Positions 55,187 to 64,000 are shown, counted from the first letter of the stretch. The stretch: 64,000 nucleotides of DNA from Paenibacillus sp. R14(2021) (GCF_019431355.1 NZ_CP080269.1:3562501-3626500), one strand, 5' to 3'. Program-made: numbers and translations. The notes: generated from the sequence alone by a model not told the origin.

Positions 55187-56358
55187 TGGATCAGCCCCTG
55201 ACTGCTCGGCACATTGATAACAGCATCCTCCATCCGCTGTGTGACGGGAAGCGGCATTCGCGGCGCATGTTCAAACATCGGAAGACGGTGCATAGGTACC
55301 CAGATCGGACGCGTTTGGAAGCCCGCGTCATTCGTCTGCTGCAGGATCCGGTCTCGCATAGCCGGATCGGGTTGATCCAATATAAGCGCGTTCAGCCAGT
55401 AATTGCTTCGGCAATCGACCGGCTCCGTCATCAAACGAAGGCCCGGCATTGAACTAAACCGCTCCACATACCGCTCCGCTACTGCTCTCTTGTCGGCAAT
55501 AGCTTGATCCAAATTCTCCAGCTGTGCGCAGCCAAGAGCCGCATTCAGATTGGGCATCCGATAGTTGTAACCAACCTGATCATGCATATAGGTCCAGCGA
55601 TGAGGAAGCTTTGCTGTTGTCGTTAGATGTTTCGCCATCTTAGCGAGCTCTGCGTCATTGGTGACAATTGCGCCGCCGCCGCCAGTCGTTATGATCTTGT
55701 TGCCGTTGAAACTGAACGCTCCCAGCCGTCCAAACGTCCCCGTATGCCGGCCTTTGTACGTAGAGCCTAGTGATTCGGCGGCATCTTCCACAAGTTCGAG
55801 CCGATACCGCAGGCACAATTCCATAAGCGGATCCAAATCCATGGGATGGCCAAACGTATGCATCGGTACAACAGCTTTAATGCGGTTTCCAGTTATTCGG
55901 TTCCTTGGCTCACCTTCGGAATCGAAATGCACGATGTCATTCAGATAGGTCTCCATTGCACCTGCATCCATTCCGAGCGTAGTCCCGGAAATATCGACAA
56001 AATGAGGGATCGCACCGCAGTAACTGACCGCGTTCGCCGTAGCGACAAAAGTCAAGGAAGGGATGAGTACTTCATCCCCTTCCTTGACTCCGGCAAGCAG
56101 CAAGCTGACGTGCAGCGCGGCAGTTCCGTTCACAACGGCCACCGCATAAGCTGCCCCAGTCCGCGCTGCCATCTCTCTTTCAAACCGGTCTACGAACGGT
56201 CCCGCGGAAGAAACCCACCTCGTATCGATGCATTCCTTGACGTAGTTCCATTCATTGCCGGCAAACTCAGGCTCATGGAGCGCGAGCGCTCCATTCCGTC
56301 GGCCGAACATATTCTCTAATATGGCGACGATTTCTTCTGGCAAGCGTTCCTGGCTCAC
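55180..56358 (-). CDS. PLP-dependent sugar aminotransferase, DegT/DnrJ/EryC1 family (LegC-like)
   Basis: Puts the 4-amino group on the keto sugar made by LegB. 392 aa. The PLP Lys is seen in FSFNGNKIITTGGGGAIVT, PLP contacts in LVEDAAESLGSTYKGRHTGTFG, and the N-terminal EPEFAGNEWNYVKECIDTRWVSSAG is typical of the LegC branch (TIGR-type 'aminotransferase, LLPSF_NHT_00031-like', from memory). GTG start at 56358 with AAGGGG 9 nt upstream. 13 nt after legB. Confidence 0.88.
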   Translation of the reverse strand: MSQERLPEEIVAILENMFGRRNGALALHEPEFAGNEWNYVKECIDTRWVSSAGPFVDRFEREMAARTGAAYAVAVVNGTAALHVSLLLAGVKEGDEVLIPSLTFVATANAVSYCGAIPHFVDISGTTLGMDAGAMETYLNDIVHFDSEGEPRNRITGNRIKAVVPMHTFGHPMDLDPLMELCLRYRLELVEDAAESLGSTYKGRHTGTFGRLGAFSFNGNKIITTGGGGAIVTNDAELAKMAKHLTTTAKLPHRWTYMHDQVGYNYRMPNLNAALGCAQLENLDQAIADKRAVAERYVERFSSMPGLRLMTEPVDCRSNYWLNALILDQPDPAMRDRILQQTNDAGFQTRPIWVPMHRLPMFEHAPRMPLPVTQRMEDAVINVPSSQGLIHC

Positions 56359-56371
56359 ATCGCAGTTCCCC

Positions 56372-57379
56372 TTAAATGTTATAAATCGAAGCCTTGTACT
56401 GCTCTAGATTGCGAGGATTGCTAAACCAAGCTATGGTTTCCTGAAGCCCTCTTCGGAACCCGTCTTCTCCTGCATAATCGGGGCTCCATGCCAGCAGCTC
56501 AAATGCCTTCCGATTATCGGCCCATAAGCGTTCGACTTCGCTTTTATCGGGACGTATGCGCACTTCGTCTGTTACCCATTCGACTTCTCTTCCCATCAGC
56601 TCTCCGATCAGCTTGGCGGTACGTCCGATCGAAATTTCGAAGTTGCTTCCGATATTAATAACCTCACCTACGCTTGAGGGCGATTCGAGCATATGAATGA
56701 AGCCCTGGACCGTATCCTTCACAAAGTTAAAATCTCGCGTGGGATGAACGGCGCCCAGCTTGATGCTGTTCTTGCCCGCTGCAAGCTGGGTAATAATCGT
56801 TGGAATGACCGCCCTCGCGGATTGACGCGGGCCATACGTGTTAAATGGACGTATGATGCCGACAGGCAATTCAAAGGACCGGTAAAACGAAATCGCCATC
56901 TGATCCGCCCCGATTTTGGAAGCCGAATACGGAGACTGCCCCTGCAGGGGGTGGTTCTCGTCGATGGGCACATACTGCGCCGTGCCGTATACCTCACTAG
57001 TCGAGGTATGGACAACTTTACTGATTCCCAGGTCCCGGGCGGCCTGCAGGACGTTAAGCGTGCCTTTGATATTCGTGTCCACGTACGTGTCGGGCGAGTG
57101 ATACGAGAACGGAATTGCAATCAGCGCGCCCAGATGCAGAACCGCGTCGCAGCCTTTCATCGCTTCTTTCACGCCGTGCGGGTCTCTTACATCGCCGGCA
57201 AATACCTCAAACTTCCCCTGAACATCCTCCGCAGCATGGTCCAACCAGCCCCAGGAGTTGAAGGAGTTATACAGCGTAAAAGCGCGTACATCATATCCGC
57301 GGCGAACGAGTGCCTCCGTCAAGTGGGATCCGATAAATCCATCGGCACCCGTAACTAATAGTTTACGAAATTTCGTCAT
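56372..57379 (-). CDS. NAD-dependent sugar 4,6-dehydratase (LegB-like)
   Basis: First committed step: 4,6-dehydration of a GlcNAc nucleotide to the 4-keto-6-deoxy sugar. 335-aa extended short-chain dehydrogenase. Rossmann motif VTGADGFIGSHL, TSTSEVYGTA and catalytic YSASKIGAD (Tyr-x3-Lys) are intact. GIIRPFNTYGPRQSARAVIPTII is typical of this dehydratase group. The ATG at 57379 has AAGGAG 5 nt upstream. It starts 9 nt after the end of the preceding maf gene. Confidence 0.88.
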   Translation of the reverse strand: MTKFRKLLVTGADGFIGSHLTEALVRRGYDVRAFTLYNSFNSWGWLDHAAEDVQGKFEVFAGDVRDPHGVKEAMKGCDAVLHLGALIAIPFSYHSPDTYVDTNIKGTLNVLQAARDLGISKVVHTSTSEVYGTAQYVPIDENHPLQGQSPYSASKIGADQMAISFYRSFELPVGIIRPFNTYGPRQSARAVIPTIITQLAAGKNSIKLGAVHPTRDFNFVKDTVQGFIHMLESPSSVGEVINIGSNFEISIGRTAKLIGELMGREVEWVTDEVRIRPDKSEVERLWADNRKAFELLAWSPDYAGEDGFRRGLQETIAWFSNPRNLEQYKASIYNI

Positions 57380-57388
57380 ATGCGCTCC

Positions 57389-59656
57389 TTAAGTATCGCT
57401 TGTTGACATCGACAGCGACGGTTCTTGATGATGAATGCGGCGAAGCGATTCCTTGACGATCTCTATGAGAGCAGGGCTCCCGGCAAGGAAGGTTCGAATG
57501 AGAGGACCTACGGCATCACGAGTCCGTTCGGCTCTCTTGATGAGATTATTCTCTTGCACGATAGATGGTAAATCACGTTCCATCTCCAAAATCTCATTAC
57601 GATAGACTTTGAGATACAGCGCCTTAAATGGCCCACTATGAATGACGGAACGCCACTCCTCATCAAATTCCGCCATCAGCTTCAAGCATTTTTTCGGATT
57701 GACCCTGCTGAGATCGACAATCTTCTTAATACTTTCATCCAAGAACTTTAGCTTCTGTTCATTCAGCAGCAGCTTCTCGTGCAGGTCAGCAGTACGGTTC
57801 TGAATCAGCGTTACTTTCTGCTCGTCGTACGGCTGCAGATTCGATACCGCTTTGAAGAAGAAGTCATCCTCCGGGTGCACGTTCTTCAAACGTTCGTAAA
57901 CGTCGTCAAGTGCCTCCCACGTCGTATATTTGATCTTCGCGCCCATTTGAGTAGCGTTCGTAAATCGGATCTGAGGGAACGTCTCGATTAGATTCTCTAT
58001 GCCAGCCAGCGTTACTTTCATGGCGTCATTGGTACGATTCACGGTTCCGCGCACGTTTTCAACAAAATATATCGCCTTTTCAAGGACGGAATCGCTATAT
58101 TCCTGCGTAAAGTGCGCGGCCCCCGGCGCGTACATGCTGGTGCCCGGATACGAAAAATCTTGACCCGTAAACACGATTTCCTTGCAGCCCATGTAGATGG
58201 CCGCTTGAATCGCCGTCCCCGTAACCGAATCCGTCGGTTTGAAGAAAGGATAAGGTTCCCCGAGATCAAAGATATATTTGTTCGTAATGTCACTTGTAAA
58301 AAACAAATGGATCAGATTGTCTATTCTAGCGTCGAGTATCTCGTGGTACAGCATCGGACTAAACATAAATGGGATGCCGGCGATATCCAAGTTTTTAAAT
58401 ACGTTATTGTTGATCGGATCCCCGTCAATCGAAACAATAAGGTGCGGCTCTATGCCGTAATGCAGCAAGGACTGCGTCGTTGATCCTGCCGCAATAATGA
58501 TCGCATGCGGCTTCAGTTTCTTCAAGCATTCAATATCCGCTTCCAGCGAGGGACCCGCCCCCGCGACGATAGCGGTCATGCCTTCCATTTTGCCTTGCAG
58601 CCCCTCGATTGAAGGTGATTCCAATGTTTTGGCAAGGTTATTCATATAATTCGTAACCCACTGCAAACCGTATTTCTTATACATGATAAATGAACTGTCA
58701 TAATTGATAATGGCCGTTCTTGCGTCTGTGAAAAACTCGGATTTCTCTTGCTCTTTTATTCGGTCATAGACAGGCAGCGAAAGCGTATCAGCCCCTGCTT
58801 TCAAATACCTTAAGAAACCATAGATGAAGTTGTCCCTGTCCAACTTCGTTCTGCCGACAACGATTTCCTTCACACCGGACTTGGAAATGATTTCCGATAG
58901 CTCTATGACTTCCATAGCCGCCAGCATCACCTGCTCATCCGGCTCGTATATATAAAGCCGATGCCCCGGGTATATTTCCGCATATGCCTGCACATGGAAG
59001 CCGAACCCAAATCCAAATAAGATCAAATTATCTTTACGCTCATCGCTAGCCATGGACTTCGCCCAGCATCTGGTTTCATGAATAGGATCGTATTGGCTGT
59101 ACAAATAGGTGGCGTATTCTCCCGCCATGTACAAGTTCGGCTGCTTGTTCTTGGTATAAATGACTTGATAGTTCTCCGAATCTCTAGTAACCGTGCTTAA
59201 TTGACCATAGACTTGCGGAAAGCGCTCTTTCAAATAGGCCATATTTCTTACGAACCGTTCATTCCGTACATGCTGCGTTTCACCAAGCTGTGCAGCCAAA
59301 CGTTCTACAATTTCAATCAGCTCGTATTGCAAGTAGTCGCTTGCTGCAACAAAATCCTCTTCGTCCACGCACTGGTTCATAGCTTGGAATTTGTCGCTTA
59401 AATCGGAAATGGTTCTTTCGATTCCCGGCAGCAACGAACGAAGTCGGCCGGTCTGAACGATATCCCCATGCATGGCTTGAAGCGTTCGATATAAATCATC
59501 AATACCTTCAACAACATCACCAAATTGCTGCCATGCATCTTCGGTCATCGGCCTGTAGAGCAGCTTCGCAATCGTTTCGCATGCAGAACTAAGCTTAGGT
59601 AAGAAGAGCTTTATTTCTTCTATGACCTCTTCCGTTCGAAATTCTAGTTGATCCAT
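57389..59656 (-). CDS. Maf-type motility-associated glycosyltransferase, copy 1
   Basis: 755 aa. The core belongs to the Maf (DUF115, MptE-like) family that transfers nonulosonic acids to flagellin in the cytoplasm. Hallmarks are LILFGFGFGFHVQ and YIYEPDEQVMLAAM at about 210-245, AIVAGAGPSLEADIECLKKL near residue 365, HLIVSIDGDP, and VFTGQDFSYPGTSMYA. A helical N-terminal region (about 1-135) precedes the core, and a helical tail of about 170 residues follows. ATG 59656 has AGGGGG 7 nt upstream. It lies between its paralogue and legB, so it should use CMP-legionaminic acid. Acceptor flagellin is not in the window. The exact acceptor is inferred. Confidence 0.87.
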   Translation of the reverse strand: MDQLEFRTEEVIEEIKLFLPKLSSACETIAKLLYRPMTEDAWQQFGDVVEGIDDLYRTLQAMHGDIVQTGRLRSLLPGIERTISDLSDKFQAMNQCVDEEDFVAASDYLQYELIEIVERLAAQLGETQHVRNERFVRNMAYLKERFPQVYGQLSTVTRDSENYQVIYTKNKQPNLYMAGEYATYLYSQYDPIHETRCWAKSMASDERKDNLILFGFGFGFHVQAYAEIYPGHRLYIYEPDEQVMLAAMEVIELSEIISKSGVKEIVVGRTKLDRDNFIYGFLRYLKAGADTLSLPVYDRIKEQEKSEFFTDARTAIINYDSSFIMYKKYGLQWVTNYMNNLAKTLESPSIEGLQGKMEGMTAIVAGAGPSLEADIECLKKLKPHAIIIAAGSTTQSLLHYGIEPHLIVSIDGDPINNNVFKNLDIAGIPFMFSPMLYHEILDARIDNLIHLFFTSDITNKYIFDLGEPYPFFKPTDSVTGTAIQAAIYMGCKEIVFTGQDFSYPGTSMYAPGAAHFTQEYSDSVLEKAIYFVENVRGTVNRTNDAMKVTLAGIENLIETFPQIRFTNATQMGAKIKYTTWEALDDVYERLKNVHPEDDFFFKAVSNLQPYDEQKVTLIQNRTADLHEKLLLNEQKLKFLDESIKKIVDLSRVNPKKCLKLMAEFDEEWRSVIHSGPFKALYLKVYRNEILEMERDLPSIVQENNLIKRAERTRDAVGPLIRTFLAGSPALIEIVKESLRRIHHQEPSLSMSTSDT

Positions 59657-59690
59657 TCATCTGCCCCCTAAGCTTACTACCGCTGGAATC

Positions 59691-61955
59691 TCACTGCACG
59701 CCGATCGTTTGATTGTTCAGTTCAACCCTGTTCACCGCTTCCTTCACGATTGCGCCCACCATCGGCAAGCTTGCTGCTATCGCTTCAGCGAGGGTCCCGA
59801 CTACCTTGCAAAACAAGTCGGCCTTCTTTATCACATTTCTCTCTTCTACCAGCTCCGGCAGATCGCGGTCGTATGTACGAAGATCATTAGGAAGAATAAA
59901 AACCAAAGAGAACTCGAACACCTTGCTATGCATGACGGATTCCCATAGCTCCTCGATTTCAACCATTGTTTTATGACACTTCTGCGGCTTCACGCGGCTT
60001 AATGCTTGAAGCCCGCTTAGCTTTTGACCGATCCGTTTTAGCGTTGCTTCCATACGAATGATTTGTTCCGGCGTTTCAATCAAGCGATTGGCAATGGCCT
60101 GCTGGTGCAAATCATCTGGTGGACTGAGATGGGTTTCCATCGCCTTCGCAACCATATCGGAGGGCACATTGATGTTCGCGAGCCGCTTCAGCACGCTTGC
60201 CATGGTCTTCCACTCCGTATGCTTGATTTTCGCTCCGATTTGCGACGTGTTCGTGAATTTAATTTGGGGGTACCTGCCCAATAGCTTCTCGATTTCGCCG
60301 AGCGTAACTTTCATCATGTCGTTCGAACGGTTCATCCCGCCCTGAACGTTTTCAACTTGAAGGCTGGCCGCGGTGACCATCGCTTTGCTCTTCTCCAGCG
60401 TGACATGTTTGGCGCCGGTGGCATACATCTGCTCCGTAGGGTAGGAGAAATCCTGCCCCGTAAACACGATCTCCGTACAGCCCATAAAGATGGCTGCTTG
60501 GATAGCAGGTCCTGTTACCGAAGGCGTGGAACTGAACAGCGGCTCCCCTTCCTCCAAACCAAGATAGTAGTTGGTGGTAAAATCATTTTCCGGCAAGAAG
60601 TACATGAGCTTCGTTTTGTCCTTGAGAATCGTATACTTGAGCTGCGGCCCGTATAGAAGAGGGACGTCATCCAAATCAAGATGTCTAAAGGCGGCATCAT
60701 TCGCTTCTGAATAGTCAAGCGAAACGACTAAATGAGGCGTAATACCGAAATGCTTCAACGATTGAACCGCTGTCCCGGCTGCGATGATCAGCGCATGGTT
60801 TTGAAGCTGACGCAAGATCTCGATATCCTTCTCCAAAGAAGGTCCGGCACCGACGATTACGGCCGTTTGTCCTTTCAGCTTGTCTCTCATCCCCCGGATC
60901 GAAGGCGATTGAATGAGATGCGCCAAATTGTACAGCTTGTTCTGATACAGCTGGATGCCATAATAAGCAGCTGTCTTAGAAGACATTTCAAAATGCATAA
61001 TGGCTTTCTTCGCATCCTCGAAAAATTCAAGCTTTCTCTGCTGATCCACTCGATCATACGGAGGAAGCGATGTAACGGCCGTGTCGCCTTTAGCAAACTT
61101 AACAAACTTGAAAAACGATTTATGTCTTAAGGTTTCGTTCCAGCCTACGATCAACAGTTCAATCTTAAGGTTGGCGAACAACTCCTGAAAATCAACGACC
61201 TGCAGTGCGGCAAGCATGACTTGTTCATCCGGCTCGTAAATGACCCACTTCTGATTCGGATACCTCTGCGACAGCTTCGACAGATGATAACCAAATCCAA
61301 TGCCGTAAACGATCACATTGGTTTTGCCGGCCAACGTTTCGTCCATGGATTCGCTCCAAAGCCCGGCCTCATGTTCTGGATCATAGTTGCTGTATAAATA
61401 CATCATTTTATTTTCCTTCGTACGCATGTAGAGGTTCGGAGAGCCGTTGCTTGCATACGTCACCTGGCAGTAAGACGGGTCGAGACTTAAGGGCTTGAGC
61501 AATTGATAAGCCTGCGGGTGATGCTTCTCCAGATAGGCAAGATTGGCTGCTATTCTGCGATCGACAACTTCTTGTTCTTCTCCGAGCTTGGTTGCAAATG
61601 CATGGACGATTTCAGCAAGCTCATATCTGATGCAGTCGCCGGCATGAACGAATTGTTCTTCGTCCATTAGTCGGTTCAGTTCCGCGAATTTCACAGCAAG
61701 CTGATCCGAGAAGTTTGCAATGCTTGAGAGTAGAACATGATCCGCCGCCTTGGCCTCAAGCTCGCTTCTAATCCAGTTGACGGTCTTATACAGATCGTCC
61801 ATACCTTGAAGCAATTCTCCGAATTCCGTCCACGCCTGATCGTTGACAGGAACGTAAAACAAATCAGATACGGAGCTGCACGCCTGCAGCAATCTAGGCA
61901 AAAAAACCTTAACTTCCTCAAGCATAGATTCGAGTTCTGTTGTGTCGCTTCGCAT
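59691..61955 (-). CDS. Maf-type motility-associated glycosyltransferase, copy 2
   Basis: 754 aa from ATG 61955 (MRSDTTELESMLEEVKVFL). An in-frame ATG 84 nt upstream lacks a ribosome site. Same architecture as copy 1: helical N-terminal region, YEPDEQVMLAALQVV, VIVGAGPSLEKDIEIL, LVVSLDYSEAN (where copy 1 has SIDGDP), VFTGQDFSYPTEQMYATGAKH, helical tail. The two are clearly tandem paralogues, aligned along their full length but far from identical. They may differ in acceptor site or donor sugar, or act together. 34 nt before copy 1, and 134 nt after the fliT-like gene. Confidence 0.86.
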   Translation of the reverse strand: MRSDTTELESMLEEVKVFLPRLLQACSSVSDLFYVPVNDQAWTEFGELLQGMDDLYKTVNWIRSELEAKAADHVLLSSIANFSDQLAVKFAELNRLMDEEQFVHAGDCIRYELAEIVHAFATKLGEEQEVVDRRIAANLAYLEKHHPQAYQLLKPLSLDPSYCQVTYASNGSPNLYMRTKENKMMYLYSNYDPEHEAGLWSESMDETLAGKTNVIVYGIGFGYHLSKLSQRYPNQKWVIYEPDEQVMLAALQVVDFQELFANLKIELLIVGWNETLRHKSFFKFVKFAKGDTAVTSLPPYDRVDQQRKLEFFEDAKKAIMHFEMSSKTAAYYGIQLYQNKLYNLAHLIQSPSIRGMRDKLKGQTAVIVGAGPSLEKDIEILRQLQNHALIIAAGTAVQSLKHFGITPHLVVSLDYSEANDAAFRHLDLDDVPLLYGPQLKYTILKDKTKLMYFLPENDFTTNYYLGLEEGEPLFSSTPSVTGPAIQAAIFMGCTEIVFTGQDFSYPTEQMYATGAKHVTLEKSKAMVTAASLQVENVQGGMNRSNDMMKVTLGEIEKLLGRYPQIKFTNTSQIGAKIKHTEWKTMASVLKRLANINVPSDMVAKAMETHLSPPDDLHQQAIANRLIETPEQIIRMEATLKRIGQKLSGLQALSRVKPQKCHKTMVEIEELWESVMHSKVFEFSLVFILPNDLRTYDRDLPELVEERNVIKKADLFCKVVGTLAEAIAASLPMVGAIVKEAVNRVELNNQTIGVQ

Positions 61956-62089
61956 GTGTCTTCCACCATTCTTTTGCTGAAATGAAGTCGGCGCGACTGT
62001 TATCCCTATCGGGAGTCCGCCGCGCCCATTATGAAACATTCATTACCGTTACTATTTAGGTGCCTATTCACGGAAGCCGATTTATCCTA

Positions 62090-62416
62090 TCAGTTCCGTT
62101 TATCCATCATGAAGGCATCCATATGATCGTTATGCTTATATGCGTTTTTCTGCTTCTTGAAAGCTTGCAGGCGAACAAGCGCCGATGCTGCTTCATTCTT
62201 TAATCGATCCATGTGTCCCATAATGGAAGCATCATACTGTAATATGGCTTGAACCAGCTTCTTATGTTCCACAGACAATTCCACTTCTCCAGCAATTCGA
62301 TCAGTAAGTAGTTGTCTTAACTCGACAAGCTGCTCAAAACGCTCATAGTCCTCTGATTGGCCTGTCTCGCTCAAATACTTCGTCTCTACCAGCACTTGCT
62401 GCAGCAAATTATCCAT
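62090..62416 (-). CDS. Small helical flagellar protein, FliT-like
   Basis: 108 aa, almost entirely alpha-helical and coiled-coil-like (LLQQVLVETKYLSETGQSEDYERFEQLVELRQ). Its start overlaps the fliS stop by 8 nt, the usual place of the FliD-binding chaperone FliT. The sequence itself is too simple for a firm family call, so the name rests mainly on context and size. The tail NDHMDAFMMDKRN is Met/Asp-rich. Confidence 0.65.
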   Translation of the reverse strand: MDNLLQQVLVETKYLSETGQSEDYERFEQLVELRQLLTDRIAGEVELSVEHKKLVQAILQYDASIMGHMDRLKNEAASALVRLQAFKKQKNAYKHNDHMDAFMMDKRN

Positions 62417-62795
62417 GAATACTCGCTGCCGGTGCCGGTTTGGGTGCTTGCGTCCATGAGGCCTTCAAATCAATCAAATGCGAAAGCACTTCTACTGCCG
62501 GTTCCTTGTCTTTTTTCATATTTGCACTGATAAGCTGGTGAAGCATATATTCATAAATTTGCGCCAATTCAGAGGAGATTGGGTATTGGAAGTTTAACGA
62601 AGCGATTAATTCATGAACGATGTTCTGTGCTTTAATCAAATTGGTATTGGCCTTTTCAATATTGCGATGGTCGATCGCTTCGATGCCTTGCTTTATAAAG
62701 CGGATAGCCCCATCGTAAAGCATAATAATAAGCTGCGCAGGAGAAGCTGTCTGGACGGATTGTTGTTGATATTTCTCATATGGGTTAGGTACCAT
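62409..62795 (-). CDS. fliS: Flagellin export chaperone FliS
   Basis: 128 aa. The start is ATG 62795 (MVPNPYEKYQQQSV) with AAAGGAG 8 nt upstream. FliS motifs YQQQSVQTASPAQLIIMLYDGAIRFIKQG and the later four-helix segments are clear. It binds the flagellin C-terminus in the cytoplasm and delivers it to the export gate. 13 nt after fliD. The low-complexity tail PKPAPAASIHG is unusual but short. Confidence 0.95.
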   Translation of the reverse strand: MVPNPYEKYQQQSVQTASPAQLIIMLYDGAIRFIKQGIEAIDHRNIEKANTNLIKAQNIVHELIASLNFQYPISSELAQIYEYMLHQLISANMKKDKEPAVEVLSHLIDLKASWTQAPKPAPAASIHG

Positions 62796-62808
62796 ACCAT
62801 TCGCTCCT

Positions 62809-64000
62809 TTATTGCGATGCTCCAAATAGACTGCTGCCTTGTGAATTATATCGATTCATTGCCGTTTCCATAGCAGTGAACTTTTGGTAATAGCTGGTTT
62901 CGAGTCTATTTAAGTGATCACTTTCCTCGTTGATTCGATCATCGAGAGAACGCAATCTATCACCAAATGTACTGTCCAGCAAGAACGAACTGTTCTTATC
63001 CGCACTGTACTTTGATGTACCCACTCGACTAGCTAATTCGTCAAGAGAAGACATGATGACGTTGGACAATCTGTTGAACAGCCCATTGTCCGGATTGGTT
63101 GCCGATACTTTCTTGATCGGATCCGATTCCTTGGTTTGCTGCGTGAAGAACTTCATCACTTGATCCGGGTCCGCCTCGATCGCTGCTCTAAGCTTCGATT
63201 CGTCTTTGATAACAAGCTTACCGCGGTTCTCCCATGCTGACGAATCGATTCCCATCTCGCCTAAAACGAGTGGTTTTCCATCGATTGTGATCGGCGAAAT
63301 GGAGGAGAGTCTAATATCGCCCATCAGTTTCGTAAGCGTAGCATCTCCATTCAGGAGACCGCTCTTTGCTTTATCCTCCCAAAGGGTGATTTCGCTGTCT
63401 TTCATCCCTTCCTTTTGCTCTGCCGTCAGCGGAGCATACTTTCTGTAACGCGCTTCGTTTACCTTGCTTGTCACTGTATCGAGAACGTCGTTAAAATCTT
63501 TGATAAACGACTTGATCGTGTCCATGACCGTATCCGTATTGGTAACGATATTTAACGTAGTCGGCGTTCCCGCACTTGGAGCATTAAGCGTAATTTCGAC
63601 TCCGTTTTCGGTGAACACATTGCTGCTCCGTGTTGTTGCAATGCCGTTAATGACGAGACTTGCGTCCTTCCCCTGATCTGCAGCCGAAGAAATAGCGGGT
63701 AAGCTAAAGTTTGCAAGCAAACCCGATGTGTCGGTCAATGCAATACTTCCTGCACCCGTTTCCTTCGAAGAGATTGACATCCGGCCGGTTACGCTATCGA
63801 TGAAAGCATTCACCTTCGCCGGGCTGTTGTTAATCGCCGCGACGACATCTGATAATTTATCCGTCTCGTTAACCGTGACGGTCACAGGCGGTTTGCTGCC
63901 ATTCTGCAGATTAAACGAAACTTTACCTCCAACTGCCGTATACGCGATTTTCCCTGCAGTCTGAAGTTCGCTCAGCGTTTTACTTTTATCGATGCCGCCA
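62809..64000 (-). CDS. fliD: Flagellar filament cap protein FliD (N-terminus beyond right edge)
   Basis: About 396 C-terminal codons visible, open to 64000 with no start inside the window. FliD_C features: ASLVINGIATTRSSNVFTENGVEITL (hook-associated domain), NDVLDTV, the long central MGDIRLSSISPI region, and the heptad-rich end LRSLDDRINEESDHLNRLETSYYQKFTAMETAMNRYNSQGS that forms the cap oligomer. Caps the filament tip and guides flagellin folding outside the cell. First gene of the visible fliD-fliS-fliT order, upstream of the maf and leg genes on the same strand. Confidence 0.94.
   Translation of the reverse strand, partial: GGIDKSKTLSELQTAGKIAYTAVGGKVSFNLQNGSKPPVTVTVNETDKLSDVVAAINNSPAKVNAFIDSVTGRMSISSKETGAGSIALTDTSGLLANFSLPAISSAADQGKDASLVINGIATTRSSNVFTENGVEITLNAPSAGTPTTLNIVTNTDTVMDTIKSFIKDFNDVLDTVTSKVNEARYRKYAPLTAEQKEGMKDSEITLWEDKAKSGLLNGDATLTKLMGDIRLSSISPITIDGKPLVLGEMGIDSSAWENRGKLVIKDESKLRAAIEADPDQVMKFFTQQTKESDPIKKVSATNPDNGLFNRLSNVIMSSLDELASRVGTSKYSADKNSSFLLDSTFGDRLRSLDDRINEESDHLNRLETSYYQKFTAMETAMNRYNSQGSSLFGASQ

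Noticed and set aside
1-64000. CRISPR arrays, tRNA or rRNA genes, prophage or defence islands
   Set aside because: I looked for short direct repeats with spacers, cloverleaf-like segments, CCA ends and phage or defence motifs and found none. The only repeats of note are the coding array and the insertion-sequence remnants.

Overview
The window is a dense, ordinary-looking chromosomal stretch of a Gram-positive, endospore-former-type bacterium. Gene families and gene order point to Bacillota, order Bacillales, most likely Paenibacillaceae (Paenibacillus/Cohnella-like). This placement is an inference from pcrB-pcrA-ligA, uvrB-uvrA next to ftsEX/ctpB and a MinJ-like gene, secA-prfB, long-form HPF, AAGGAGG-type ribosome sites and frequent GTG/TTG starts. 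No database search was possible. Almost all genes lie on the minus strand. Only three genes are convincingly on the plus strand.

Layout. 1-9.5 kb (-): a SARP/BTAD-type regulator, a membrane PP2C phosphatase fused to an anti-sigma-type kinase domain, and a STAS antagonist, followed by pcrB, pcrA and ligA (runs off the left edge). 9.7-16 kb: a U32 (RlhA-type) protein (-), a TIM-barrel sugar isomerase (+), a small membrane protein (-) and a ferredoxin-type nitrite/sulfite reductase (+), each closed by a clear hairpin terminator. 16-28.8 kb: uvrBA with a strong promoter and a LexA-like box, a PDZ membrane protein in the MinJ position, a CtpB-type protease, an EnvC/M23 hydrolase-like protein abutting ftsX, ftsE, and a divergent VanW protein. 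28.9-37.3 kb: a seven-gene arginine operon argCJBDFGH read from a promoter covered by two tandem ARG boxes. 37.3-42.2 kb: YitT, prfB (with its programmed frameshift) and secA.

42.3-48.7 kb: one very large secreted protein of about 2126 residues made of 22 tandem ~95-residue domains, with a higher-order DNA period of exactly 570 bp. It is the most unusual locus here and has no recognisable wall anchor. 48.9-49.8 kb: a decayed, internally deleted IS1182-type element. 49.8-50.9 kb: long HPF and a cold-shock protein, each with its own promoter.

50.9-64 kb (-): a flagellar and glycan block read fliD (partial), fliS, a fliT-like gene, two tandem Maf-type flagellin glycosyltransferase paralogues, legB, legC, legG (neuC-like), legI (neuB-like), a ptmE-like CBS nucleotidyltransferase and legF. 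Together these look like a nearly complete CMP-legionaminic acid route plus the transferases that would put it on flagellin. The N-acetyltransferase step (LegH) is not seen inside the window.

No tRNA, rRNA, CRISPR array, prophage or phage-defence system was recognised.
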